64,000 bases of DNA from Rufibacter radiotolerans (GTDB taxonomy: Bacteria; Bacteroidota; Bacteroidia; Cytophagales; Hymenobacteraceae): assembly GCF_001078055.1 (NCBI RefSeq), contig NZ_CP010777.1, positions 186,001 through 250,000 of the forward strand. Direction: 5' to 3'. Below are positions 35,370 through 44,022 of this stretch, piece by piece (position 1 is the stretch's first letter; each line of letters begins with the position of its first letter). The translations under genes were made by a program, and so were the position numbers. Under the pieces are notes generated by a model. That model was not told where the DNA came from and made no database searches. It saw nothing but the letters and a program-made list of their open reading frames with translations.

Positions 35370-35600
35370 TGGCGCGAGCGTCCGCTGAGGTCCGCTTGCC
35401 TTTTGAATATGCTACTCTCTCTGTCCTTTAAAAGCTCTTTTCTCTCTTTGTCCTCCTGGAAGGATCTTGGTAGCGAACGGTAATGACATGGATGGCTCGC
35501 TACTGTCGTTCGCCCGCAAGGTCCTTTCAGGAGGACAAAAAATAATAAGGGTATGTAAGGTAATTAGTAGCTATGCGTGCGGACTCCAGCGGACGCTTTC
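35370..35600. mobile_element. Nested inverted-repeat element, MITE-like, in a 615-base gap
   Basis: The outer inverted repeat is 18 bp with two mismatches (35378-35395 and 35579-35596, GCGTCCGCTG..TCCGC). Inside it is a second inverted repeat of 23 bp with two mismatches (35447-35469 and 35517-35539, starting TTTGTCCTCCTG). No open frame is present. The inner unit resembles the elements at 58955 and 63350, and the outer left edge (TGGCGCGAG) resembles that at 55002. The rest of the gap 35175-35795 holds two dispersed palindromes and the promoter of the YciI gene. Confidence 0.6.
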
Positions 35601-35716
35601 TTCATTTGAGTTGGTAATGCTTTAGACAGGGGAAACTGGTCCGTTAAAACGCAGCGCATCCCTTGGGGTTATAACCTCTTGCGGCAAGAAGGGTTTAAGT
35701 GCCAAGCGGGAAAGTC

Positions 35717-35756
35717 CGTTTTAGGATAGTTTTCCAGAAAACAGGCCTGAAACGGA
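35717..35756. repeat. Dispersed palindromic repeat, copy 9
   Basis: CCGTTTTAGGAT AGTTTTCCAGAAAAC AGGCCTGAAACGG before the YciI gene. Confidence 0.8.
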
Positions 35757-35765
35757 AGAAGCGGT

Positions 35766-35773
35766 TAGCTTTG
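35766..35773 (+). promoter_or_regulatory. Predicted -7 element for the YciI gene
   Basis: TAGCTTTG matches the -7 consensus and lies 22 bases before the ATG at 35796. Confidence 0.45.
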
Positions 35774-35795
35774 CATTCTCACCAACTACTTGCCT

Positions 35796-36086
35796 ATGTT
35801 TCTGATAGAACTAACCTACAAAGGACCCTTTGAAGAAGTAGCCCCGTTTCTGGCCGAGCACCTGGCCTTTGTGGAGAAAGGCTACGCCAGCGGTCATTTT
35901 CTGGCGTCCGGAAGAAAAGAGCCGCGCACCGGCGGCCTCATCTTCTGCCAGGCAGCCAGCAAAGCCGAGGTGGAAGAACTCATGCAGGAAGACCCCTTCG
36001 TGTACCAGGATCTCGCCGACCTCAGGATAATAGAGTTTGTCGCGTCACGCGCGGAAGCAGGGTTGGAGGCGTTCTTAGAAACGTAA
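35796..36086 (+). CDS. YciI-family protein
   Basis: The start is ATG 35796 (MFLIELTY); a TTG two codons earlier is possible but not needed. The 96-residue protein fits the dimeric alpha-beta barrel YciI family: FLAEHLAFVEKGYASGHFLASGRKEPRTGG, with conserved His and Asp (EDPFVYQDLADLRIIEF). The function of most members is unknown. Cytoplasmic, in its own transcription unit between two dispersed palindromes. Confidence 0.85.
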   Translation: MFLIELTYKGPFEEVAPFLAEHLAFVEKGYASGHFLASGRKEPRTGGLIFCQAASKAEVEELMQEDPFVYQDLADLRIIEFVASRAEAGLEAFLET

Positions 36087-36089
36087 GGT

Positions 36090-36129
36090 CCGTTTTAGGC
36101 CTGTTTTCCTGAAAACGGCCCCAGAATGG
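36090..36129. repeat. Dispersed palindromic repeat, copy 10
   Basis: CCGTTTTAGGCCT GTTTTCCTGAAAAC GGCCCCAGAATGG, just after the YciI stop. Confidence 0.8.
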
Positions 36130-36189
36130 AAACCTGGTTTCTTTTAAAGTCACGGCCGGCCTTAACCTGCTGGTTTTAAACAAGTAAAA

Positions 36190-36207
36190 GGTAAAACCGG
36201 TTTTACC
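36190..36207. promoter_or_regulatory. 18-bp perfect palindrome upstream of the P-type ATPase
   Basis: GGTAAAACCGGTTTTACC, 91 bases before the ATPase ATG, followed by a looser GGGTAAAG copy. It could be an operator or a small terminator; there is no T run next to it. Confidence 0.4.
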
Positions 36208-36297
36208 CCAAAAAGGGTAAAGAGAAAAGAATTGCCCAGGCAAATACAGCACAGGCAATTGGAGAACGTTATCCAGAAGTAAACCTTAGCAAACCTC

Positions 36298-38940
36298 ATG
36301 GAATCTTACCAGCAGCCCGTTCAAGATGTCTTACAGGACCTAACCACTTCGGCCCAGGGGCTCACTTCTGCAGAGGCGCAGCAACGGCTACAGACCCATG
36401 GGTACAATGAACTCAAAGAAGCCGACCGGGACCCCGTCTGGAAACTGATTCTGGAGACCTTCAAAGACCCCATGGTGATTGTGCTCCTCCTGGCGGCTGT
36501 GGTGCAGTTGGCGCTGGGCGAAGTCATAGAAGCGGTCATCATCTTCGCGGTGCTGGTGCTGAACGCCGTGGTGGGCGTGGTGCAGACCAAAAAAGCCGAA
36601 GGCGCTCTGGACGCGCTCCGGCAGATGTCGGCGCCTTCTGCCAAGGTATTGCGCGATGGAGTGAAGCAGACCCTGGCGGCCCGCGAGCTGGTACCCGGCG
36701 ACGTGGTGGCCCTGGAGGCCGGCGATTTTGTGGCCGCCGACGGACGGATTTTGGAAAGTAGTTCCCTGCGTGTGAATGAAGGCATGCTCACCGGTGAGTC
36801 TGAACCGGTAGAAAAACACACAGAACCCATCCCCGGGGAATCCGCCCTGGGCGACCGCAAGAACATGGTCTACAGCGGGGCGCTGGTGGTGTATGGCCGG
36901 GGCAATTTTGTGGTGACGGCTACCGCCGAAAAAACCGAGATAGGCAAAATAGCTGGTTTACTGGCTTCAGCGGAAGCCAAACAAACCCCGCTTCAGCGTA
37001 AGCTGGCCGCGTTCAGCAAGAAGCTGGGCTGGGTCATTCTGGCGCTCTGTATCCTTATCTTCGGGGTAGAGGCCTTCAGGGTCTGGACCGGCGTAGAAAC
37101 CGAAGACATGACCGGGGCGCTGCTCAAGGCCTTTATGTTTGCAGTGGCCGTGGCGGTGGCGGCCATTCCAGAGGCGCTTTCTTCTATTGTGACCATTGTG
37201 CTGGCCGTAGGTACCCACAAGATGGCCCGCCGCCACGCCATCATCCGGAAACTGCCCGCCGTGGAGACCCTGGGTTCTACCAGCGTTATCTGCACAGACA
37301 AAACCGGCACGCTCACCCAGAACAAGATGACCGTGGTAGATTCCTATGTGCCCGGCCGCTCAGAGGAACAGTATACCGAAGACCCGGAGCAATGGTCGGT
37401 GTCTGAGCGGTGGCTCATGCAGGTGGCCGTGCTCTGCAATGACGCCCACATCAACCAGGACGGCGCCGAACTGGGTGACCCCACTGAGGTGGCCCTCATT
37501 GCCTACAGTAACTCAAAAAAACAGCCCTACGCCAAACTGAGAAGAGAATTTCCCCGGCAGGCCGAGCTCCCTTTTGACTCAGACCGCAAGCTCATGTCTA
37601 CGGTGCATACCATTGACGAGCAGCGCATGCTTTTGACCAAAGGCGGACCGGATGTGGTGCTGGCCAGGTGCAGCCATGTACTGGTAGACGGCGAGGAAAA
37701 ACCCGTTACGCCTGAGTTACTGGAGGGAATACGCCAGCAGATTGAGGAATTCTCTGACCGGGCGCTGCGCGTGCTGGCCTTCGGGTATAAGCCACTGTTT
37801 ACCTCTGGCACCATTACCTTTGAAGACGAGAAAGATCTGGTGCTGGTAGGGCTCAAAGCCATGATAGACCCGCCCCGCGAAGAAGTCTTTGACTCTATTG
37901 AGGAAGCCCGAAAAGCAGGAATCAAGTCAGTCATGATTACGGGTGACCACAAAACCACCGCCCAGGCCATTGCTCGCCAGATTGGCCTCATGGAGGAGCA
38001 GGACATTGCCCTCACCGGCCAGGAACTGGATGATCTCTCTGAAGAAGAACTGGACCAGAAGCTGGAAAGGATCTCGGTATACGCCCGGGTATCGCCGGAA
38101 AATAAAATACGCATTGTACGCGCCTGGCAACGAAAAGGCAAGGTGACGGCCATGACCGGCGACGGGGTGAACGATGCCCCCGCCCTTAAACAGGCCGACA
38201 TTGGCGTGGCCATGGGCAGCGGCACCGACGTGGCCAAGGACGCCTCGGCTATGATTCTCACGGATGATAATTTCGTGTCTATTGTGAGCGCCGTGGCCGT
38301 GGGCCGAACCGTGTTTGACAACATCAAGAAAGCCATCGCCTACCTGTTTGCCGGGAACCTGGGCGCCATCATTGCCATTCTGTTCGCGCTGGCCCTGGAC
38401 TGGGTCAACCCGTTCAACCCCATTCAGTTGCTGTTTATCAACCTTTTGAATGACTCCTTGCCGGCTATTGCGCTGGGCATGGAGAAAGCCGAACCCAACG
38501 TGATGCGCCGTAAACCGCGTGATATCAATGAGGGTATTTTTGCCGGCGGCATGATGAAATCTGTAATTGCGCGGGGCGTCTTGATTGGTGCCGCGGTGAT
38601 TGTCTCGCAGTGGCTGGGCTTACAGCAGTCCCCGGAGATGAGCATTGCCATGGCCTTTACCACCTTGATTCTGGCCCGAACGCTACAGACCTTTGCCGCC
38701 CGTTCTAATACACAAACCGCAATAGGTGCGGGTTTCTTTGAGAACAAATATGTGTTGGGGGCGGTGTTGCTGTGCTTCGGGTTGTATGGCCTCACGGTGC
38801 TGCCGGGCGTGCGCGAAATCTTCTCTATTCCGGCTGACTTTGGTTGGGACGAATGGAAGGTAGCTGCCGGGTTAGCCGCCGCCGCCGTTACCCTGATGGA
38901 AGTCTGGAAACTTACCCCCTGGGCCTCTGATAAAAAGTAG
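36298..38940 (+). CDS. P2-type Ca2+-translocating ATPase
   Basis: The 880-residue inner membrane pump has the full P-type layout: N-terminal cation ATPase domain (residues 1-60), actuator motif GMLTGESEPVEK, membrane helix with AIPEALSS, phosphorylation site DKTGTLT with Asp334, nucleotide-binding KGGPD, hinge TGDGVNDAPALKQADIG, and a long C-terminal membrane region with NLLNDSLPA. The PEAL and N..ND sequences point to the SERCA/PMR-type calcium group rather than heavy metals. It exports Ca2+ or Mn2+ using ATP. Single-gene unit. Confidence 0.93.
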   Translation: MESYQQPVQDVLQDLTTSAQGLTSAEAQQRLQTHGYNELKEADRDPVWKLILETFKDPMVIVLLLAAVVQLALGEVIEAVIIFAVLVLNAVVGVVQTKKAEGALDALRQMSAPSAKVLRDGVKQTLAARELVPGDVVALEAGDFVAADGRILESSSLRVNEGMLTGESEPVEKHTEPIPGESALGDRKNMVYSGALVVYGRGNFVVTATAEKTEIGKIAGLLASAEAKQTPLQRKLAAFSKKLGWVILALCILIFGVEAFRVWTGVETEDMTGALLKAFMFAVAVAVAAIPEALSSIVTIVLAVGTHKMARRHAIIRKLPAVETLGSTSVICTDKTGTLTQNKMTVVDSYVPGRSEEQYTEDPEQWSVSERWLMQVAVLCNDAHINQDGAELGDPTEVALIAYSNSKKQPYAKLRREFPRQAELPFDSDRKLMSTVHTIDEQRMLLTKGGPDVVLARCSHVLVDGEEKPVTPELLEGIRQQIEEFSDRALRVLAFGYKPLFTSGTITFEDEKDLVLVGLKAMIDPPREEVFDSIEEARKAGIKSVMITGDHKTTAQAIARQIGLMEEQDIALTGQELDDLSEEELDQKLERISVYARVSPENKIRIVRAWQRKGKVTAMTGDGVNDAPALKQADIGVAMGSGTDVAKDASAMILTDDNFVSIVSAVAVGRTVFDNIKKAIAYLFAGNLGAIIAILFALALDWVNPFNPIQLLFINLLNDSLPAIALGMEKAEPNVMRRKPRDINEGIFAGGMMKSVIARGVLIGAAVIVSQWLGLQQSPEMSIAMAFTTLILARTLQTFAARSNTQTAIGAGFFENKYVLGAVLLCFGLYGLTVLPGVREIFSIPADFGWDEWKVAAGLAAAAVTLMEVWKLTPWASDKK

Positions 38941-38986
38941 CGGGTGGGGTAAGGGCCTTCACCCTTAAAAGTCAGAGACGCTGGTG

Positions 38987-39526
38987 CTAATACATCTCCA
39001 TGATCTTGAGTTGCCACTTACTGTTGAGGGTGTAGGTGCCTTTTCTAAGCGCGTGCAAACCAATGCCGGCGCCATATAAGGTGATGGCCGCGCCCATGGT
39101 CTGCAGGCCGTCTTTGCGGTCATCAGCATTGGCAAAGAAATTAATGGCGCCCACCAGGGTGAAGACGGCGCCTGCAGTTTTGAGAAAACTGCCCCCAAAG
39201 TTGGCCACCTTACGCCCGCCGGTGTGGTTTCTGAGCCTGACCTTTTCCACCGTTTTCAAAGGAACTTCCATACCCTGCACATAAAAAGAGTTCCCCCGGA
39301 AGCCTTGCACCGCGCCTGATCGCATCTGTTTTTCGCCTACCAACTGAAAGGTAATGTTCTCGCCTGTATAGATTCTGTACCGGACCGCCGTCCCAACTTT
39401 GGTAAGCAGAAGGTAGCGGTGACTGGGTTCCTGGGTAGAGGCAGCTACCGTATCTGTGGTCTGGGCCGGGCAGGTGCCGATGACCCCAAGAAATAAGAAG
39501 AGAAGAATCAGAAAATAACGGGTCAT
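38987..39526 (-). CDS. Secreted hypothetical protein
   Basis: The 179-residue protein has a signal peptide (MTRYFLILLFLFLGVIGTCPAQ), a beta-rich central part (VRYRIYTGENITFQLVGEKQ), and two hydrophobic segments near the end (TAGAVFTLVGAINFFA, GAAITLYGAGIGLHAL). No family recognised. It ends 46 bases from the convergent ATPase gene and is the last in the leftward series, after the terminator at 39612-39653. Confidence 0.7.
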   Translation of the reverse strand: MTRYFLILLFLFLGVIGTCPAQTTDTVAASTQEPSHRYLLLTKVGTAVRYRIYTGENITFQLVGEKQMRSGAVQGFRGNSFYVQGMEVPLKTVEKVRLRNHTGGRKVANFGGSFLKTAGAVFTLVGAINFFANADDRKDGLQTMGAAITLYGAGIGLHALRKGTYTLNSKWQLKIMEMY

Positions 39527-39611
39527 GCCAGGGCCTAAGGTTTGCCAACAAGTGCTGGGCCCGTAAACTTATGGATAAAATTGAAAGCATGCAGAATGCT
39601 GAGGAACTGGG

Positions 39612-39653
39612 AAAACAAAAGGCCACCTTTATCGCAGGTGGCCTTTTTGTTTT
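39612..39653 (-). terminator. Terminator at the end of the copper operon
   Basis: AAAACAAAAGGCCACCT pairs with AGGTGGCCTTTTTGTTTT around a short loop. It lies 18 bases beyond the stop of the small HMA protein gene on the minus strand; the strand read gives a T-rich tail. Confidence 0.85.
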
Positions 39654-39670
39654 CTGATAGGAGAATGGAG

Positions 39671-39883
39671 TTAGTCCTTTAGCTCGGTAGCGGTAAAGCC
39701 GGCACCCTGCACCGCTTTGATCACGGCTTCAGAGGTGGCATCTCCTTCAATGGTCAGGATTTTGTCTGGGTTGTTGGTGTCTACCTCCCATTTATAGATA
39801 CCCGGCGTTTTGTCCAGCACAGGGGTAACGGTACTGATACAGCCACCGCACTTAATATTGGTTTTGAATTTCTGAGTACTCAT
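39671..39883 (-). CDS. Small heavy-metal-associated (HMA) domain protein
   Basis: The 70-residue protein is one ferredoxin-like HMA domain (KFKTNIKCGGCISTVTPVLDK..AVIKAVQGAGFTATEL). The metal motif is KCGGC rather than the usual MxCxxC, keeping the two Cys. It probably ferries Cu(I) to the CopA pump encoded 68 bases upstream. It has a terminator after it and is the last gene of the copA unit. Confidence 0.9.
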   Translation of the reverse strand: MSTQKFKTNIKCGGCISTVTPVLDKTPGIYKWEVDTNNPDKILTIEGDATSEAVIKAVQGAGFTATELKD

Positions 39884-39951
39884 ATCAATTAAGATTTAGG
39901 TTTTAAAATTAAGAAGGACTGCTCAAAAGCAATCAGCAATTGAACAATCAA

Positions 39952-42189
39952 TTAAAGCTTCAACGTGCGCAGGCGCAAACTGTTGGTGACCACAGACACA
40001 GAGCTAAGGGCCATGGCCGCGCCGGCAATCATGGGGTCCAGCAGGAAGCCCCAGATAGGGTAGAGCAAGCCCGCCGCCACGGGTATACCTATCACGTTAT
40101 AGATAAACGCCCAGAACAGGTTCTGGTGGATAGTGCGTACAGTGGCCTTGCTCAGTTTTATGGCCTTGGGAATGGCCCGCAGGTCTGAGTGCATAAGCGT
40201 GATTTTGGCTACGTCCATGGCAATGTCGGTGCCGCGGCCCATGGCAATGCCCACGTCTGCCAGGGCCAGCGCCTGCGAGTCATTGATACCGTCGCCTACC
40301 ATGCCCACCACGTGGCCCTGTCGCTGGAGCTCCTGCACAAAGTCGCCTTTGTCCTGGGGCATCACCTCGGCTTTGTAGTGTTGTAGCCCCACCTGTTTGG
40401 CCACGGCCGCGGCGGTCTGGGCATTGTCGCCGGTGAGCATGTAGACTTGTAGCCCCAGGTCCTGCAGGTCTTTCACGGCTTGCGCCGAGGTGTCTTTAAT
40501 GGCATCGGCAATGGCAATGAGCGCCACCACCTGGCCCTGAGTTCCGGCAAAAACCACGGTCTTGGCCTCGGTTTTGAGTTTCTGAGCCGTTTTTTCCAAA
40601 TCTGCCCTAAACTGGAGGTTGTTCTCCTGCATGAGTTTCTCGTTGCCCAGCCAGAAGGTGTGGCCCTGGTACTCCGCCTGCACGCCCCGGCCGGTAATGC
40701 TTTCAAAATGCTCCAGCGCCGCCGGTTGCACGCCTTGCTCTAAAAGGTACTTAGACACAGCCTCGGCCAGCGGGTGCTCACTTTGGTTTTCAATGGCGAG
40801 TAACACGCCGGCCAACTCCGCCTGGGCCGCTGCAGGGACCGTCCATTGCAGCTCGGTGACTTCGGGTTTGCCCTTGGTGATGGTGCCGGTTTTGTCCAGC
40901 ACGATGGCCGTGAGTTTGTGCGCCAGTTCCAAGCTCTCGGCGTCTTTGATCAGAATCCCCTGTTCAGCCCCGCGGCCTACGCCCACCATAATAGCTGTGG
41001 GCGTGGCTAGCCCCAGGGCGCAGGGGCAGGCGATAATGAGCACCGTAATGAGGGCCAGCAAGCCGTGGGTCATGTTGTTGTCGCCGCCCAGGAAGTACCA
41101 ACCCGCAAAACTCAGCAAGGCAATGACAATGACCACGGGCACGAAGATGCCGGCGATTTTATCCGTGAGTTTCTGCACGGGGGCTTTGGAGCCCTGCGCT
41201 TCCTGCACCAGTTTAATGATCTGGGCCAGAAGCGTCTGGGCGCCCACTTTCTCCGCGGAGATCTGCAGGCTGCCTTTCTGGTTGATGGTGCCTGTGAAGA
41301 CCTGGTCGTCTTTGGTTTTCTGCACCGGAATCGGCTCGCCGCTAATCATGCTCTCGTCCAGATAAGAAGAACCGCTGATCACGCGGCCATCTACCGGGAT
41401 CTTTTCGCCAGGGCGGATAATCAGAACATCACCCACCAGCACCTGTTCAATAGGCAGTTCTATTTCCTGCCCGTTGCGCAGCGCTTTTACTGACTTTGGT
41501 TGCAGTCCCATCAGTTTCTTAATGGCTCCCGAGGTTCTGGACTTGGCTCTTTCCTCCAGCAGTTTACCCAGCAAGATAAAGGCAATAATCACCGTGGCGG
41601 CCTCAAAATACACGTGCGGCTCCAGGCCTCTGGATAGGAAAAATTGGGGGTAAACGGTGTTGAAGACACTGAACAGAAACGCAATGCCGGTGCTCAGGGC
41701 CACCAGGGTGTCCATGTTGGCTTTGCCGTGACGGGCCTGCTTTACGGCGTTCACAAAGAAGCTGCGGCCAAACCAGAACACCACCGGAATGGTAAGCGCC
41801 AGCATAATCCAATTGCCGTAGGGCAGGTGATGAAAGAACATGCCAATGACGACCACCGGAATGGATAGGGCCACCGCCCAGATGGTTTTATGCTTGATGG
41901 CCGCATAGGCTTCCTGCTCGCGGGCCTCTTTGGCCTCGGGGGTGGCTTCCTCTTTCTGAATGAGCATGTCATAGCCCACGCTCTGTAGGGCTTGCTGCAG
42001 CTTGGCCAGGTCGGTGCCCGGGGCATACTCCACCAGCACCGTTTTGCCGGCGAAGTTCACGGCCGCGCTCTGCACGCCTGGCTGGGCCTGGAGCATAGAC
42101 TCCACGCTTCCAGCGCAGGCCGCGCAGGTCATGCCCTCTACCGGGAAGGTGTCTTTGATGGCCTTTTTAGTTTTCTGTATCGTTTCCAT
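39952..42189 (-). CDS. copA: Copper-exporting P1B-type ATPase
   Basis: The 745-residue pump has one N-terminal HMA domain ([10 protein letters not shown], Cys22 and Cys25), eight membrane segments, the metal-binding CPC motif ([12 protein letters not shown]), the phosphorylation site DKTGTIT, the HP motif SEHPLAEAV, and the hinge [16 protein letters not shown]. It moves Cu(I) out of the cytoplasm. It heads a short unit with the small HMA protein. A -7 element is at 42224-42231. Many shadow frames run on the opposite strand. Confidence 0.97.
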   Translation of the reverse strand: METIQKTKKAIKDTFPVEGMTCAACAGSVESMLQAQPGVQSAAVNFAGKTVLVEYAPGTDLAKLQQALQSVGYDMLIQKEEATPEAKEAREQEAYAAIKHKTIWAVALSIPVVVIGMFFHHLPYGNWIMLALTIPVVFWFGRSFFVNAVKQARHGKANMDTLVALSTGIAFLFSVFNTVYPQFFLSRGLEPHVYFEAATVIIAFILLGKLLEERAKSRTSGAIKKLMGLQPKSVKALRNGQEIELPIEQVLVGDVLIIRPGEKIPVDGRVISGSSYLDESMISGEPIPVQKTKDDQVFTGTINQKGSLQISAEKVGAQTLLAQIIKLVQEAQGSKAPVQKLTDKIAGIFVPVVIVIALLSFAGWYFLGGDNNMTHGLLALITVLIIACPCALGLATPTAIMVGVGRGAEQGILIKDAESLELAHKLTAIVLDKTGTITKGKPEVTELQWTVPAAAQAELAGVLLAIENQSEHPLAEAVSKYLLEQGVQPAALEHFESITGRGVQAEYQGHTFWLGNEKLMQENNLQFRADLEKTAQKLKTEAKTVVFAGTQGQVVALIAIADAIKDTSAQAVKDLQDLGLQVYMLTGDNAQTAAAVAKQVGLQHYKAEVMPQDKGDFVQELQRQGHVVGMVGDGINDSQALALADVGIAMGRGTDIAMDVAKITLMHSDLRAIPKAIKLSKATVRTIHQNLFWAFIYNVIGIPVAAGLLYPIWGFLLDPMIAGAAMALSSVSVVTNSLRLRTLKL

Positions 42190-42223
42190 TTTCAGGAGGA
42201 TGTATCGGTTTCAGGGTACAATA

Positions 42224-42231
42224 CAAAGATA
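42224..42231 (-). promoter_or_regulatory. Predicted -7 element of copA
   Basis: TATCTTTG on the minus strand, 34 bases before the copA ATG. A mirror plus-strand TATCTTTG lies 33 bases away at 42264-42271, which is a possible antisense start. Confidence 0.5.
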
Positions 42232-42283
42232 CGGCCCACAAGGGCGGCGGCGTTACAGCTTTGTATCTTTGTTTTACAAAATT

Positions 42284-43354
42284 CTATGCCAACCGCTGCG
42301 CGAGGAAGTGCGCGTCCCGACCGGCGCCCAACAGTAACGCGGAGCTTCGGCTGCGCTGCCACTGTAACCCCAGGTAAAACAACCCAGCCACCGGACTGAT
42401 GCCCTCCTGGTGCAAGGGTTGGCCACCTGGGTCCAATGCGTTCTTGACCTGCAACCAGCTATAATCAGATTGGAAACCCGTGCACCAAACTATGCTGGAA
42501 AAGGCGGTATTGCTCCCATCCTGAAACAGCGCCTCTGGTACGTTAAACCTGGAAAGCTCTGGCCGCAGCGTTATGGATTTTTTCTGAAGGGCCTGCTCCA
42601 GTTCCCGCCCGTAGATCACATCCGTCTGCCGGAGCATCTTCTTGCCCAGAAAAGAATGGGGCGGTGCGAAGATGGCCCCGGTTTTAGTAGCCCACCAAAA
42701 CACGCTTTTACCCAACTTCCGGAGCGAGGAGAACCTTGGGGGTTTCCTGACGGATAGATTTACCTCATGTGTTTGGCTGAGTTCCACGGTAATCTGCGCC
42801 CCCGAGTTTCCCGCGCCCACCACCAGCACCTTCCCGGGGGGCAGTTGCCCCGGTTCCTGGTAAGCGGAGGAATGCAGCTGCAGAATTCCGGAGGCTGGGG
42901 CCGGGGAGAAGGTTGGCACGAAAGGCGTCTGGAAAGGTCCGGTGGCAATAATCACCTGCCTGGCCTGGAAAACCTGCTGCTGCGTCTGCACCTGAAAAAT
43001 GCCTCCGTTTTTGGTAAGGGCGCTAACCGTTTGGTTTAATAGCACGGGTAACTGAAAGTGCCGGGCGTATTCTTGCAGGTAGGTGGCAATCTGGTCTTTG
43101 GTGGGGTAAGTGCCGTTGGGCGAGGAAAGCGGCCAGCCCGGCAAATGGCAGTACGCCGCCGGTGTGAACAGCCTCAATGACCTGTACCGCTCTGCCCAGG
43201 ACTGGCCCACGGCTTTATTCTTGTCCAAGAGCAGGAACCGTTTGTCTTGCTGCTGGAGATAATATCCCATGGCCAAACCGGCCTGACCGGCACCAATGAC
43301 CAGGGCATCATAGACAGGGCTTTCAGTAGAAGAAAGGTGGGTGGGTTGCATCAC
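42284..43354 (-). CDS. Flavin-containing monooxygenase-like oxidoreductase
   Basis: The 356-residue protein has two dinucleotide-binding motifs: VIGAGQAGLAMGYYL (FAD, about residues 20-34) and VVGAGNSGAQIT (NADPH, near 175-186), and ATG-type GPFQTPFVP between. This matches the flavin monooxygenase group with pyridine-dependent oxidation. It lies between the copper ATPase and copper-binding genes, so it may act in metal or thiol stress, but this is inference. A -7-like TACTTTTG is at 43374-43381. Confidence 0.88.
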   Translation of the reverse strand: MMQPTHLSSTESPVYDALVIGAGQAGLAMGYYLQQQDKRFLLLDKNKAVGQSWAERYRSLRLFTPAAYCHLPGWPLSSPNGTYPTKDQIATYLQEYARHFQLPVLLNQTVSALTKNGGIFQVQTQQQVFQARQVIIATGPFQTPFVPTFSPAPASGILQLHSSAYQEPGQLPPGKVLVVGAGNSGAQITVELSQTHEVNLSVRKPPRFSSLRKLGKSVFWWATKTGAIFAPPHSFLGKKMLRQTDVIYGRELEQALQKKSITLRPELSRFNVPEALFQDGSNTAFSSIVWCTGFQSDYSWLQVKNALDPGGQPLHQEGISPVAGLFYLGLQWQRSRSSALLLGAGRDAHFLAQRLA

Positions 43355-43373
43355 ACTTTAGGATTAGTACCTG

Positions 43374-43381
43374 CAAAAGTA
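43374..43381 (-). promoter_or_regulatory. Predicted -7 element of the monooxygenase-like gene
   Basis: TACTTTTG on the minus strand, matching TAnnTTTG exactly, 19 bases before the ATG at 43354. Confidence 0.45.
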
Positions 43382-43468
43382 GAAGGCCCCATTGCGCTGG
43401 TATTCATAGAATTTTAGGGAAGGTGTGTAAGATTTTGGCCACGCTTTCAGGTTCCCGGGTGAAAAGTA

Positions 43469-43505
43469 AAAGCCTCCTTTTCTGCGGGACAGAAAAGGAG
43501 GCTTT
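43469..43505 (-). terminator. Terminator after the four-helix copper protein gene
   Basis: AAAGCCTCCTTTTCTG pairs exactly with CAGAAAAGGAGGCTTT around a short loop. It lies after the stop of the Cys-rich protein gene (43550) on the minus strand. Confidence 0.85.
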
Positions 43506-43513
43506 GGTATGGT

Positions 43514-43551
43514 TTGGGGCTGTCTTGGAAAAAAACAGGCTTAAAACGCTT
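43514..43551. repeat. Dispersed palindromic repeat, copy 11
   Basis: TTTGGGGCT GTCTTGGAAAAAAAC AGGCTTAAAACGC, sitting beside the terminator and touching the last codons of the four-helix protein gene. Confidence 0.65.
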
Positions 43552-43924
43552 ATTCAGATTCTGAGGCGGCGGCCAGAATGGCGCTGAGGCTATCAGTTTT
43601 AGGAATGAGGTCCTTACACACTTCTACGCAATGGCGGCAGGTTTCGGCGCAGGCCTGGCAATGGTCATGGGCGTGGCGTTCACACTCTACGGCGCAGGCC
43701 TCGCAGATCTCAACGCATTGGCGCACCACTAGACGGGCATGCTCTGAGCCTTTAGACAAAAACGAGGCGGTGAGGCTGCAGTAATCGGCGCAGTCCAGGC
43801 TCAGGTGAATGCAGCGGGCCATCTTTTTGACATCGTCTTCCTGCAGGCAGGCGGTGGCACAGTGGTCGCAGGCGGCAATACAGGCCAGCAACGCATCAAT
43901 CGCGGGTTTATACTCAGTACGCAT
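43550..43924 (-). CDS. Cys-rich four-helix bundle copper-binding protein, paralog 1
   Basis: The start is ATG 43924 (MRTEYKPAIDALLACIAAC); the longer frame upstream is low-complexity shadow. The 124-residue protein has a regular Cys pattern on helices: ACIAACDHCATACLQ, RCIHLSLDCADYC, QCVEICEACAVECERHAHDHCQACAETC. This is the DUF326 family, the four-helix copper storage proteins related to Csp, which bind many Cu(I) ions. No signal peptide, so it is cytoplasmic. A second copy is at 45169. Confidence 0.92.
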   Translation of the reverse strand: MRTEYKPAIDALLACIAACDHCATACLQEDDVKKMARCIHLSLDCADYCSLTASFLSKGSEHARLVVRQCVEICEACAVECERHAHDHCQACAETCRHCVEVCKDLIPKTDSLSAILAAASESE

Positions 43925-43980
43925 AAGGCATGAAGGTTTGGTCCGTACTTCTATACGCGCGTTTGTAAAAAGGAGGTTAG

Positions 43981-44020
43981 CCGTTTTGGGGGTGTTTTCC
44001 GGAAAACGGGCGTAAAACGG
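43981..44020. repeat. Dispersed palindromic repeat, copy 12
   Basis: CCGTTTTGGGG GTGTTTTCCGGAAAAC GGGCGTAAAACGG, between the four-helix protein gene and the CDF gene. Confidence 0.88.
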
Positions 44021-44022
44021 AA

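Noticed and set aside
42264-42271. Plus-strand TATCTTTG between copA and the monooxygenase gene
   Set aside because: It points into the 3' end of a leftward gene and has no gene to serve; kept only as a note in the copA promoter entry.
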